A DNA stretch of 32,862 bases. Source: Gammaproteobacteria bacterium. Lineage in GTDB: Bacteria; Pseudomonadota; Gammaproteobacteria; Natronospirales; REEB76. Shown here one piece after another: positions 15,682-24,043 of this stretch (the stretch's first letter is position 1; each line of letters starts with the position of its first letter). Location of the stretch: NCBI GenBank assembly GCA_027315405.1, contig DAHUYB010000043.1:1-32862 (forward strand), in the 5' to 3' direction. The notes beneath the pieces are model-generated. The model did no database searches and was not told the origin of the DNA. It saw only the letters and a program-made list of their open reading frames with translations. The position numbers were made by a program, and so were the translations under genes.

Positions 15682-16384
15682 ATGGAGAACGAAATAAAGA
15701 GGCGCGATTTTATCGGCGTCACCAGCGGGTGGCTGCACATGCTGCGCGGCTGGATTGATGCACGCGTCCCCATGAGCAAATTCTGGAACGGGCAGGTCGC
15801 TCAATACGATGCCCCCAAGAACTTGAACTTCTGGTATTTCTTCGGCTCTATCGGGCTGTTGATCCTGGTCAATCAGGTGGTCACGGGCATCTTGCATACC
15901 ATGAACTACCAGCCCTCAGCCACGAAGGCGTTTGCCTCAGTGCAGTACATCATGCGCGATGTGGAATGAGGGTGGTTAATCCGCTACATGCATGTTGTAT
16001 GCACCTCCCTATTGTTCGTGGTGGCGTACCTGCACATGTTCCGCGGGGTGATGTAGGGCTCCTACAAAATGCCGCGGGAACTGTTGTGAATTTTCGGCAT
16101 GCTGATTTATGTGGCACTCATGGCCGAAGCCTTCACCGGCTGCCTGCCGCCCTGGGGACAGATGGCCTACTTGGGGGCGCAAGTAATCATTTCGTTGTTG
16201 GACGTCATTCCTGGTATCAATTATGGATTTGAGCAGTGGCTCCGCGGCGCCATTGCAGTTTCCGGCACTACCTTGAACCGTTTTTTCGCGCTGCATATCG
16301 TGGCGGTGCCGCTGGCACTCATCGGTCTGGTGGTGTTTCATCTGGTGGCGCCGCCGACAATTCTGCGTCACCCCCAGTGCCGTG
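15682..16384 (+). pseudogene. petB: Cytochrome b of the bc1 complex, decayed (petB remnant, petA-like start)
   Basis: One frame reads as cytochrome b from GWIDARVP through YDAPKNLNFWYFFGS, TGILHTMNYQPSATKAFASV and WGQMAYLGAQVIISLLDVIPG to LNRFFALHIV...VFHLVA. All four haem-ligand His positions are kept. Three stops interrupt it without a frameshift: TGA at 15967 where the family has Trp (DVEWGW), TAG at 16054 for Tyr (MYGSYK), and TGA at 16087 for Trp (LLWIFG). Homology ends near 16350, before the PEWY half. The first 16 codons (MENEIKRRDFIGVTSG) look like a Tat signal of the Rieske protein, suggesting an internal deletion joined petA to petB. The 3' end overlaps queG antisense. Confidence 0.85.
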
Positions 16385-17443
16385 CTGTTCAAGCGCCCAT
16401 TGCACATGTTCACGCACGAGTTCTGAAGGATGGCCGACGTGCATTTGTAGAGATGCGACAGTTTCTGATGATGTGGGCGCGTTGCCCAACGCCACGGCGA
16501 TATTCCTCAACCAGCATTCATAACCCACGCGCCGTAGCGCGCTGCCTTTGGTGTGCTCCAGGAATTCCTCTTCGGTCCAGTTGAACAACTCCAGCAGCGC
16601 TGCATCGTCAAGACCATGGCGCGGCTTGAAATCTTTTTCATCCGTGGGTTTGGCGAATTTGTTCCAGGGGCAGAAAAGCTGGCAATCATCGCAACCGAAT
16701 ACGCGGTTGCCGATGGCCTTGCGGAATTCCACCGGGATGGAACCCTTGTGCTCGATGGTCAGGTAGGCGATGCAGCGGCGCGCGTCGAGCTGATAGGGCG
16801 AGACGATGGCCTGGGTCGGGCAGATATCCATGCAGATATGGCAAGTGCCGCAATGATTGTCGGCGGGCGCGTCTAACGGCAAGGGCAGGTCGGTGAACAA
16901 CTCACCCAGGAAAAACCAGGAACCGGCGTCTTTATTGATCAGATTGGTGTGCTTGCCGATCCAGCCCAGGCCGGCATTGCGCGCCAGCGCTTTTTCCAGC
17001 ACCGGCGCACTGTCAGTGAAGGCACGGTAACCAAACTTACCGATTTCCTGTTCGATGGATTCAGCGAGCTGTTGCAATCGGCCGCGCAGGACTTTGTGGT
17101 AATCGCGGCCCAGGGCATAGCGGGCGATATAGGCACGATGCTTTTCTTCCAATAGAGCGTGCGCGTCCGCGGCGTCCTCTGGCCAGTAATCCATACGCAC
17201 GGAAATCACTCGCAAAGTGCCCGGCACCAAGTCCGCCGGCCGGCTGCGGCGAGTGCCATGATGCTGCATGTAATTCATCTCGCCGTGGCGCTGCTGTCTG
17301 AGCCATTCCAGCAGGTGTTGTTCGTCCTCCGGCAATTGCACGCCGCTGATGCCGGTTTGCTGGAAGCCCAGCGCCCGTGCACAGCCGCGGATGCGTTCGG
17401 CGAGTGCATTTAAATCACGGATATCAGTGGCTTGTGGCTGCAT
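16319..17443 (-). CDS. queG: Epoxyqueuosine reductase QueG
   Basis: Cobalamin-dependent iron-sulfur enzyme that reduces epoxyqueuosine to queuosine in tRNA. The product has 374 residues. Visible are YRAFTDSAPVLEKALA, the ferredoxin-type CGTCHICMDICPTQAI, the second cluster ligands GCDDCQLFCPWN, and GSALRRVGYECWLRN. The natural C-terminus is near VREHVQWALEQH. The last ~19 residues run into the petB remnant, so they are probably acquired tail. The frame extends 74 codons upstream of ATG 17443, but that part is antisense to nnr. queG and nnr diverge from a 37-base gap, a common pairing. Confidence 0.95.
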   Translation of the reverse strand: MQPQATDIRDLNALAERIRGCARALGFQQTGISGVQLPEDEQHLLEWLRQQRHGEMNYMQHHGTRRSRPADLVPGTLRVISVRMDYWPEDAADAHALLEEKHRAYIARYALGRDYHKVLRGRLQQLAESIEQEIGKFGYRAFTDSAPVLEKALARNAGLGWIGKHTNLINKDAGSWFFLGELFTDLPLPLDAPADNHCGTCHICMDICPTQAIVSPYQLDARRCIAYLTIEHKGSIPVEFRKAIGNRVFGCDDCQLFCPWNKFAKPTDEKDFKPRHGLDDAALLELFNWTEEEFLEHTKGSALRRVGYECWLRNIAVALGNAPTSSETVASLQMHVGHPSELVREHVQWALEQHGTGGDAELSAAPPDETPPDR

Positions 17444-17480
17444 GGGCTGCTGGCGTTGGCGTGCTGTATATAATGCTGCC
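17444..17480. promoter_or_regulatory. Divergent queG/nnr promoter region
   Basis: The 37-base gap contains the AT-rich TATATAAT (17467-17474) in otherwise GC-rich sequence. TATAAT at 17469 is only 6 bases before the nnr ATG, so a transcript from it would be nearly leaderless. On the minus strand TATACA could serve queG. No good -35 is visible for either direction. Confidence 0.3.
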
Positions 17481-18950
17481 ATGCCGGCATTTTCCCAAGC
17501 GCTGTACACGGCTGCCCAGGTGCGGGAACTGGATCGGCGCGCCATTGCCCAGGGCATCCCTGCAGAAGAACTCATGCGGCGCGCCGGTACGGCGGCCTGG
17601 CAAACGCTCGCAAGCCACTGGCCGGCGGCACAACATATTGTCGTGTTTGCCGGAGCAGGTAACAACGCCGGTGACGGCTATGTGCTGGCTAAGGAAGCAC
17701 TGCAAGCTAAGCGGCGAGTGACGTTAATCAATGTCGGCGATACCGCCAAGCTGTCTGATGCGGCGGCTGCAGCGCGAGCAAAGTACCTGGCTGTGGAGGG
17801 TCAGGAACGGCGATTTTCAGGCGTATTGCCGGATGACGCGGATGTGATCGTGGATGCCTTACTGGGCACGGGCCTGGATCGTTCTTTGCGGGATCAGTGG
17901 GCGCAGGCAGTACAACTTATAAACACCGGTGGCAAGCCGGTGTTGGCATTGGATATTCCTTCGGGGTTGAATTCTGATACCGGCGCCGTCATGGGGGTTG
18001 CCGTGCAAGCGACTGTAACCGTGACCTTCATCGGCATGAAGGCGGGTATGGTCACCGGAGAAGGACCTGTTTGTGTGGGCGAGATTGTGTTGGCGGCGCT
18101 GGGCGTATTTACACAGTTTGACGCGGATATCATACCGGCAGCGCGCTGCATCAGTGAAGCAGAAATGCGTTTGCCGCGCCGTGCGCGCTCGGCGCACAAA
18201 GGCCGGTTCGGTCATGTGCTGGTGATCGGCGGTGACCACGGGATGGGCGGGGCCGTGCATCTTACGGCGGAAGCGGCGCTGCGCAGCGGCGCGGGACTGG
18301 TAACTGTCGCTACCCGCCCGGCATACGTGGCCTCATTTTTGGCGGGCTTGCCGGAAGCCATGGTGCACGGGCTGGAAACCGCTGCCGAGGTGCTGCCGCT
18401 CATAGGGCGTGCCACGGTGATCGCTATTGGCCCGGGTCTCGGTCAGGGTGACTGGGGCCGCATGTTGCTGGCTATGGCATTGGATACGCAGTTGCCGCTG
18501 GTGGTGGATGCCGACGCACTCAGCCTGCTGGCCGCCCATCCGATAGTGCGCGGTCAGTGGGTGCTGACTCCCCATCCGGGGGAAGCGAGCCGTCTGCTCA
18601 AGCAGACCATCAGCGCGATCCAGGAAGATCGCTACCGGGCGGCACTGCAACTGGTTGAACAATTTCGCGCCGTGGTGGTACTCAAGGGTGCCGGCAGCAT
18701 TGTTGCGGCGACGGATGAAACGCCGGCGGTGTGTACCCACGGTAATCCGGGGATGGCGGCGCCCGGCATGGGCGATGTGCTTACCGGCGTCATCGCTGCA
18801 CTGATTGCCCAGGGTTTTGCGTTGCCTGAAGCAGCCCGTATCGGCGTTGCATTGCACGCGCTGGCGGGAGACCGGGCGGCGCAATCCGGGGAGCGCGGTC
18901 TCATGGCGCGTGATCTCATCAGTGCTTTGCGCCAAGTGATGAATCTGTGA
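17481..18950 (+). CDS. nnr: Bifunctional NAD(P)H-hydrate epimerase / ADP-dependent dehydratase
   Basis: Repairs damaged NADHX and NADPHX. The N-terminal domain (about 1-215) is the YjeF_N epimerase with FAGAGNNAGDGYVLA and DALLGTGLDR. The C-terminal domain (about 225-489) is the ribokinase-like dehydratase with GGDHGMGGAVHLTAEAALR, LTPHPGEASRLL and the signature NPGMAAPGMGDVLTG. Length is 489 residues with ATG at 17481 (MPAFSQALYTAAQV). The frame is open further upstream, but that part is antisense to queG. It overlaps tsaE by 4 bases. Confidence 0.95.
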   Translation: MPAFSQALYTAAQVRELDRRAIAQGIPAEELMRRAGTAAWQTLASHWPAAQHIVVFAGAGNNAGDGYVLAKEALQAKRRVTLINVGDTAKLSDAAAAARAKYLAVEGQERRFSGVLPDDADVIVDALLGTGLDRSLRDQWAQAVQLINTGGKPVLALDIPSGLNSDTGAVMGVAVQATVTVTFIGMKAGMVTGEGPVCVGEIVLAALGVFTQFDADIIPAARCISEAEMRLPRRARSAHKGRFGHVLVIGGDHGMGGAVHLTAEAALRSGAGLVTVATRPAYVASFLAGLPEAMVHGLETAAEVLPLIGRATVIAIGPGLGQGDWGRMLLAMALDTQLPLVVDADALSLLAAHPIVRGQWVLTPHPGEASRLLKQTISAIQEDRYRAALQLVEQFRAVVVLKGAGSIVAATDETPAVCTHGNPGMAAPGMGDVLTGVIAALIAQGFALPEAARIGVALHALAGDRAAQSGERGLMARDLISALRQVMNL

Positions 18951-19444
18951 GTCAATTTGCGGTGGCAGATGCCGCGGCCATGGATGCCCTGGGTGTACAA
19001 CTGGGGTGTGCCTTAAGTGCCGCGGCGGTGGTGTACCTCACGGGTGAACTGGGTGCTGGCAAGACTACCTTGGTGCGAGGTGTATTGCGCGGTCTGGGGT
19101 TTACCGGGCGCGTGCGCAGTCCGACTTACACACTGATGGAAGGCTACGAATTCCCAGGACGGGTATTCCATCATCTTGACCTTTATCGTATCCACGATGC
19201 CGGCGAACTTGAGTTCTTGGGGGTGCGTGAACTGGATGCTGCGGACCGCTGGGTGTTCGTCGAGTGGCCCGAACGGGGCGTAAGTGAGCTGCCGCCACCG
19301 GATCTGGAATTGAAATTTGAGTTGCGGGATCCGGGGCGCCGGATAGGGTTAAGTGCCCGCAGCGAACAGGGCCGAAAGCTGGCCGAGACTTGGCGGACCT
19401 TGGTCAAAACCGCAACGGCACCAGGCTTGGCGGGCCTGGATTAA
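18947..19444 (+). CDS. tsaE: tRNA threonylcarbamoyladenosine biosynthesis ATPase TsaE
   Basis: ATPase partner of TsaB and TsaD in making t6A37 on ANN-decoding tRNAs. 165 residues. The P-loop is YLTGELGAGKTTLVRG, followed by VRSPTYTLMEGY, the conserved HHLDLYRI and FVEWPERG. The GTG start at 18947 overlaps the nnr stop (GTGA), giving translational coupling. nnr-tsaE-amiB is a common gammaproteobacterial order. Confidence 0.94.
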   Translation: MSQFAVADAAAMDALGVQLGCALSAAAVVYLTGELGAGKTTLVRGVLRGLGFTGRVRSPTYTLMEGYEFPGRVFHHLDLYRIHDAGELEFLGVRELDAADRWVFVEWPERGVSELPPPDLELKFELRDPGRRIGLSARSEQGRKLAETWRTLVKTATAPGLAGLD

Positions 19445-19506
19445 GGTCTCTTCTAAGATCTCGCTCTAAGATTCTTGTGTATCTCTATAAATTCATTAGT
19501 AAAAAC

Positions 19507-19534
19507 TTGAAATTCAGCGAAGATCATGTATAAC
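19507..19534 (+). promoter_or_regulatory. Candidate amiB promoter (TTGAAA-16-TATAAC)
   Basis: TTGAAA (19507-19512) and TATAAC (19529-19534) are 16 bases apart in an AT-rich patch between tsaE and amiB. The predicted start is near 19541. That would leave the ATG at 19542 without a leader and favour translation from the ATG at 19560 or 19566. Confidence 0.4.
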
Positions 19535-19541
19535 TACCTGA

Positions 19542-20777
19542 ATGTCCCCAGACCGCAGCATGGGCATGAAGGTATTGCTGACGCTAGCACTGCTCTGGCC
19601 GGTGGCGGCACTAGCTGCTCCCGCAAATCTGCTGGGGGTGCATTTCGCCCCCGTTGGGGGGCATGCGGCCTTGATCTTCGACTTTTCCGGGCCGGTAGAG
19701 CACCGCATTTTCACCCTCGGCAGTCCCAACCGCATCGTCATTGACGTGGATAACGCGCGTTTGGCGACGGCCTTGCCGGCGGGGCAGGGTGTCGTCAAGG
19801 ATTTGCGCAGCGGCATACATGATCAGACCGGTTTGCGCCTGGTGCTGGATCTAAACGCCCGCGTCATACCACGCAGCCTGTTACGCACGAGCGCGATCGG
19901 CACCCAGTTAATAGTGGTTCTATACGCCAACGCTATTTCAACGGATCGTAAACCAGTGCTGACGGCGGCGACCGCGGTCCCCAAGACTGGTCGTGATATC
20001 GTGGTTGCGATTGACGCGGGCCACGGCGGCATTGATTCCGGCGCCCGCGGCCGCCACGGGGTTATGGAAAAAACCATCACCCTGCAGATTGCACGTCGGC
20101 TCGCCGCACTGGTGGCCAAGCAGCCTGGTTTTAAGCCATTCCTGACCCGCGACGGCGACTATTATCTGACACTACGCCAGCGCATTGACCGCGCGCGCGC
20201 GGCGCACGCCGACATTTTCATTTCCATTCATTGCGATGCGGCGCGTGATCACTACGCCGACGGCGCAACGGTTTACGCGCTTTCCATGCACGGCGCGAGC
20301 AGTGAACACGCGCGCCTGCTGGCGGAGCGCGAAAACGATTCCGATCTGCTGGGCGGCGTCTCCCTTTCCGACAAGAGCAGCATGCTGGCCTCGGTGTTGC
20401 TGGATCTTTCCCAAACCGCCACCATCGGTGCCAGCCTGGATGTGGGCGGCCGCGTGGCGCAGCGGCTCTCCAGGCTTGGTCCCATGCACCGCGATAATGT
20501 GCAGCAGGCGGCTTTTGTAGTGCTCAAGTCGCCCGACATCCCCTCGATTCTGGTAGAAACTGATTACATCACCAATCCCCAGGAAGAACGCCTGCTCAAG
20601 ACCTCCAGCTACCAGCAAAAAATCGCTGCAGCACTGCTAGGGGGCGTGGTTAATTACTTTAATCAGTACCCACCGCCCGGCAGCGAACTGGCCATGACAA
20701 AAGCGCGCCAGCAACGAATTGCGCAAGCCGGGGCCGGGCAAGAAACTACGGATTACAACGCCGCCAGCCGCAATTAA
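19542..20777 (+). CDS. amiB: N-acetylmuramoyl-L-alanine amidase (AmiB/AmiC type)
   Basis: Periplasmic zinc amidase that cleaves septal peptidoglycan during daughter-cell separation. 411 residues from ATG 19542; the true start may be ATG 19560 or 19566, which place MKVLLTLALLWPVAALA as a standard signal peptide. The AMIN domain (about 30-130) targets the septum. Amidase_3 follows from IVVAIDAGHGG, with zinc ligands H161, E176 and H230 and catalytic E339 in LVETDYITNP. The insert at about 252-305 matches the autoinhibitory segment of activator-dependent amidases. There is no LysM domain, unlike some AmiB proteins. No clear ribosome-binding site. Confidence 0.93.
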   Translation: MSPDRSMGMKVLLTLALLWPVAALAAPANLLGVHFAPVGGHAALIFDFSGPVEHRIFTLGSPNRIVIDVDNARLATALPAGQGVVKDLRSGIHDQTGLRLVLDLNARVIPRSLLRTSAIGTQLIVVLYANAISTDRKPVLTAATAVPKTGRDIVVAIDAGHGGIDSGARGRHGVMEKTITLQIARRLAALVAKQPGFKPFLTRDGDYYLTLRQRIDRARAAHADIFISIHCDAARDHYADGATVYALSMHGASSEHARLLAERENDSDLLGGVSLSDKSSMLASVLLDLSQTATIGASLDVGGRVAQRLSRLGPMHRDNVQQAAFVVLKSPDIPSILVETDYITNPQEERLLKTSSYQQKIAAALLGGVVNYFNQYPPPGSELAMTKARQQRIAQAGAGQETTDYNAASRN

Positions 20778-20857
20778 CGCGGTCCATAGCTTCTGCATTC
20801 TTTCTTCAATAGCTGCAAGCCGTTAAGCTAGCCGCCTGCGCGTTGTAGCGGTGTTCT

Positions 20858-22621
20858 ATGTCCATCCGTTTGTTACCGCCTCAGCTTATCAACCAGATTG
20901 CCGCCGGCGAAGTGGTGGAGCGTCCTGCCTCGGTGGTAAAGGAATTGCTGGAAAACAGCCTGGATGCCGGCGCTCTCAGCATCAATGTGGAGCTGGAACA
21001 CGGCGGCGCGCGGTTAATCCGTGTGCGCGATGACGGCGGCGGTATTCCCAAGGAAGAATTAACGTTGGCGGTGGAACGTCATGCCACCAGCAAGATCGCG
21101 AGTCTTGAGGATCTGGAACGGGTGGTGACGTTGGGCTTTCGCGGCGAAGCGCTACCTAGCGTCGGTGCAGTGGCGAGGTTGAGCTTGACTTCGCGTATTC
21201 GTGGAGACGAGCATGGCTGGCGCATCGAGGGCGACGGTCATGGACGCTATAGCCCGCCGGTACCGGCGCCACACCCGCTCGGCACGACTGTCGAGGTGCG
21301 GGAGCTTTTCTTTAACATGCCGGCACGGCGAAAATTCCTGCGCAGCGAAGCCACGGAATTCAGTCACGTGGACCTGGTGCTGCGGCGCATGGCGTTGGCG
21401 CGCATGGATGTGGCGCTGCACGCGCATCACAATAGCCGGGGGCTGTATGCCTTGCCTGCGGCGGATGAGCAGCACGAGCGGGAGCAACGGGTGGGCGTGC
21501 TGTTGGGCAAGGAATTTGCCGTACAGGCCCTGCATTTTAGCCATGCCATGTCTGGGTTGATCCTGCGCGGCTGGATCGCCCGACCCGCGTTTTCCCGCAG
21601 CCAGCCTGACCTTCAGTATTTCTATGTCAATGGCCGCATGGTGCGCGACAAATTGTTGGCCCACGCGGTCAAGCTTGCTTATCACGATGTGTTGTTCCAC
21701 GGCCGTCATCCGGCCTATGTGCTCTATCTGGAATTGGATCCGGCGCGCGTGGATGTGAATGCCCATCCGGCCAAGCTCGAAGTGCGTTTCCGGGACGGGC
21801 GACTGGTGCATGACTACGTGTTTCGCACGGTAGAAGCGGTACTTAAAAACACTTTGCCCCAGTCGCCGGCGGAGCTCGCGCCACCCCCGGCGTCGCAGGC
21901 ATATTCTGCCGTGCCCCAAGCGGACATGCGCACACAACGGCCGATGCCGCTGCAAGTGGCCGAAGCCATGGCTGCCTATGCAAAACTGCAGCCGGATACC
22001 TTGAAGCCTGGGGAAGCGCCTGATACCGCGCGCGGCGTACCGCCGCTTGGTTTCGCGCTTGCACAGCTGCAGGGTGTCTATATTCTCGCCGCCAGCGCCG
22101 ATGGCCTGGTATTGGTGGACATGCATGCGGCCCATGAACGCATCACCTACGAGCGCATGAAAGCCTCGCTGGAGTCGGGCCGGGTGGTATCTCAGCCGCT
22201 GCTGGTGCCGATGAGTGTGAGTGTCAGCCGCCGCGAAGCGGAACACGCGCAATCGGCCGCGGCTGGTCTTGCGGAAGTCGGTTTCATAGTGGAACGCCGT
22301 GGTCCGGAAACCCTGGTGATTCGTGAAGTGCCGGCATTGCTCAAGGACCAGGATGCAGCGCAATTGTTACGAGATTTGCTCGCCGACATGATCGAGCATG
22401 GCGGCAGTCGCCGCCTGCATGCCGCGCTGGAACATGTGCTGGCCACCCGTGCCTGTCACACTTCGGTGCGCGCACACCGCGAGCTGACGCTTGCAGAGAT
22501 GAATGCGCTGTTGCGAGAGATGGAGCGCACACCGCGGGCCGACCAGTGCAATCATGGCCGTCCCACCTGGAAAAATCTCAGCATGGCGGAATTGGACAAA
22601 TTGTTCTTACGCGGCCGATGA
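20858..22621 (+). CDS. mutL: DNA mismatch repair protein MutL (endonuclease type)
   Basis: GHKL ATPase that couples MutS recognition to strand incision. 587 residues. N-terminal motifs: KELLENSLDAGA (catalytic Glu about 32), DDGGGIPKEEL, RHATSKI and GFRGEAL. A Pro/Ala-rich linker spans about 335-395. The C-terminal domain has DMHAAHERITYE (421-432), ACHTSVRA and CNHGRPTW (from about 564). Together these are the metal-binding motifs of MutL proteins with their own nicking activity, as in Pseudomonas, and are absent from E. coli MutL. amiB-mutL-miaA-hfq is the standard gammaproteobacterial order. Confidence 0.96.
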   Translation: MSIRLLPPQLINQIAAGEVVERPASVVKELLENSLDAGALSINVELEHGGARLIRVRDDGGGIPKEELTLAVERHATSKIASLEDLERVVTLGFRGEALPSVGAVARLSLTSRIRGDEHGWRIEGDGHGRYSPPVPAPHPLGTTVEVRELFFNMPARRKFLRSEATEFSHVDLVLRRMALARMDVALHAHHNSRGLYALPAADEQHEREQRVGVLLGKEFAVQALHFSHAMSGLILRGWIARPAFSRSQPDLQYFYVNGRMVRDKLLAHAVKLAYHDVLFHGRHPAYVLYLELDPARVDVNAHPAKLEVRFRDGRLVHDYVFRTVEAVLKNTLPQSPAELAPPPASQAYSAVPQADMRTQRPMPLQVAEAMAAYAKLQPDTLKPGEAPDTARGVPPLGFALAQLQGVYILAASADGLVLVDMHAAHERITYERMKASLESGRVVSQPLLVPMSVSVSRREAEHAQSAAAGLAEVGFIVERRGPETLVIREVPALLKDQDAAQLLRDLLADMIEHGGSRRLHAALEHVLATRACHTSVRAHRELTLAEMNALLREMERTPRADQCNHGRPTWKNLSMAELDKLFLRGR

Positions 22622-22713
22622 TAAACCCAATCAGTTGCTGCCATGTCGTGCAAGGTTGTTGTCGGGATGTCACGGAATGTATGGATGTCAGGACACGGTT
22701 GTGAGGTTTTGAG

Positions 22714-23664
22714 ATGAATGTTTCACAGTCGCCACCGGCGATTTTTCTCATGGGGCCAACGACATCGGGCAAGACAGCGCTGGCGGTGGAGCTGGTCAAA
22801 CATTTCCCCTGCGATATCATCAGTGTGGATTCGGCGATGATCTACCGTGGCATGGATATCGGCACCGCCAAACCGGGTGCGGAGATCCTACACATTGCAC
22901 CCCATCGTCTCATTGATATTCTTGACCCCGTGGAAAGTTATTCCGCGGGCCGGTTTCGTGAGGACGCGCTTGCGGCCATGATGGCGATTGCATCCAGCGG
23001 GCGGGTGCCGCTGCTGGTAGGCGGGACCATGCTGTACTTCCACGCCTTACAACACGGGCTTGCGGAATTGCCAACCGCCGATTCGCGGGTACGCGCGGAA
23101 CTGGACGCGCGCGCCGCCAAGCAAGGCTGGGCGGTCCTGCATGCGGAACTCGCCTGCGTGGACCCAACTGCTGCAGCCCGCATCAACGTCAATGACCCGC
23201 AGCGTATCCAGCGAGCCCTGGAGGTTTTTTATCTGACCGGCCAGCCGCTGTCGGAACTGCAGAACGCCGGCGCTGTCCAACCCTTGCCATATCGTCTTAT
23301 TAAATTGGCGATAACGCCTTCCAATCGGGCATTGTTGCATGCACGCATTGCACAACGGTTTCATGACATGCTGGCATTGGGATTTGTGAAGGAAGTGGCG
23401 GGTTTGCGCGCGCGGGGCAATTTGACAATTACTCATGGGTCCATGCGGTCGGTAGGTTATCGTCAATTGTGGGGATACCTGGAAGGTGCCTGCAATCTGG
23501 AAACGGCGGTGCAACGGGGTATCGTGGCGACGCGCCGCTTTGCCAAACGCCAATTAACCTGGTTGCGCGCAGAAAACGATGTCCGGTGGCTTCAAAGCGA
23601 TACCCCCGGCGTAGTCGAAGACGCACGTACGCTGTTGGCGCAGGCGCTGGAGGCCTGGCTCTGA
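22714..23664 (+). CDS. miaA: tRNA dimethylallyltransferase
   Basis: Adds the isopentenyl group to A37 of tRNAs reading UNN codons. 316 residues. P-loop [14 protein letters not shown] (about 11-24), substrate-contact [27 protein letters not shown], and the tRNA-binding insert with [12 protein letters not shown]. The C-terminal [12 protein letters not shown] is typical. The 92-base gap after mutL holds nothing I recognise. hfq follows. Confidence 0.96.
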   Translation: MNVSQSPPAIFLMGPTTSGKTALAVELVKHFPCDIISVDSAMIYRGMDIGTAKPGAEILHIAPHRLIDILDPVESYSAGRFREDALAAMMAIASSGRVPLLVGGTMLYFHALQHGLAELPTADSRVRAELDARAAKQGWAVLHAELACVDPTAAARINVNDPQRIQRALEVFYLTGQPLSELQNAGAVQPLPYRLIKLAITPSNRALLHARIAQRFHDMLALGFVKEVAGLRARGNLTITHGSMRSVGYRQLWGYLEGACNLETAVQRGIVATRRFAKRQLTWLRAENDVRWLQSDTPGVVEDARTLLAQALEAWL

Positions 23665-23672
23665 GGGTGCTG

Positions 23673-23701
23673 TGTTACAATCCTATTGTGATTAACAATA
23701 G
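23673..23701 (+). promoter_or_regulatory. Extended -10 promoter of hfq overlapped by a palindrome
   Basis: TGTTACAAT (23673-23681) matches the extended -10 pattern TGn-TACAAT, without a good -35. The predicted start, near 23688, falls inside the perfect inverted repeat CTATTGT-GATTA-ACAATAG (23683-23701). A repressor bound there would block initiation; alternatively the repeat forms a 5' hairpin in the leader of about 73 bases. Confidence 0.45.
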
Positions 23702-23760
23702 AACTAAGCCGCCCATGAGGCTTACTAGTGATGGACATAACTAAAACGAGGAGACAAGCC

Positions 23761-24015
23761 ATGGCCAAAGGTCAGTCCCTGCAAGAACCCTTCTTAAACA
23801 CGCTGCGGCGGGACAAAGTGCCGGTCTCGATTTATCTTGTCAATGGCATCAAGTTACAAGGACAAGTCGAATCCTTCGATCAGTTCGTCATTCTGCTCAA
23901 GAACAGCGTGAGTCAAATGGTGTACAAACATGCCATTTCCACGGTAGTGCCGAGCAGGCATGTGAACATGGCGCCCGGCGAGGGCGGTGAGGAACCAGGC
24001 AGCGAAAGCGCCTGA
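23761..24015 (+). CDS. hfq: RNA chaperone Hfq
   Basis: Hexameric Sm-like protein that pairs small RNAs with mRNAs. 84 residues starting [18 protein letters not shown]. The Sm1 region has [19 protein letters not shown], and Sm2 has the [10 protein letters not shown] motif. The short C-terminal tail is acidic at its tip ([12 protein letters not shown]), as in Hfq proteins that use the tip for autoregulation of RNA release. ATG 23761 is chosen over an ATG 11 codons upstream because it gives the universal N-terminus and has GAGGAG about 9 bases before it. Confidence 0.98.
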   Translation: MAKGQSLQEPFLNTLRRDKVPVSIYLVNGIKLQGQVESFDQFVILLKNSVSQMVYKHAISTVVPSRHVNMAPGEGGEEPGSESA

Positions 24016-24043
24016 TACACGTACGCTATGCCGAGGCGATGCA

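Noticed and set aside
15967-16089. Reading TGA as Trp (recoding) in the cytochrome b frame
   Set aside because: Two of the three stops are TGA at conserved Trp codons, but the third is TAG at Tyr, the 3' half of the gene is missing, and many intact genes here end in TGA. Pseudogene decay is simpler.
19453-19480. Short direct repeat TCTAAGAT after tsaE
   Set aside because: Only two 8-base units in an AT-rich patch; too short to support a regulatory or repeat call.
21152-22363. Minus-strand ORF of 403 codons opposite mutL
   Set aside because: Antisense shadow in a GC-rich gene, with His/Arg/Gln-rich translation and no recognisable fold.
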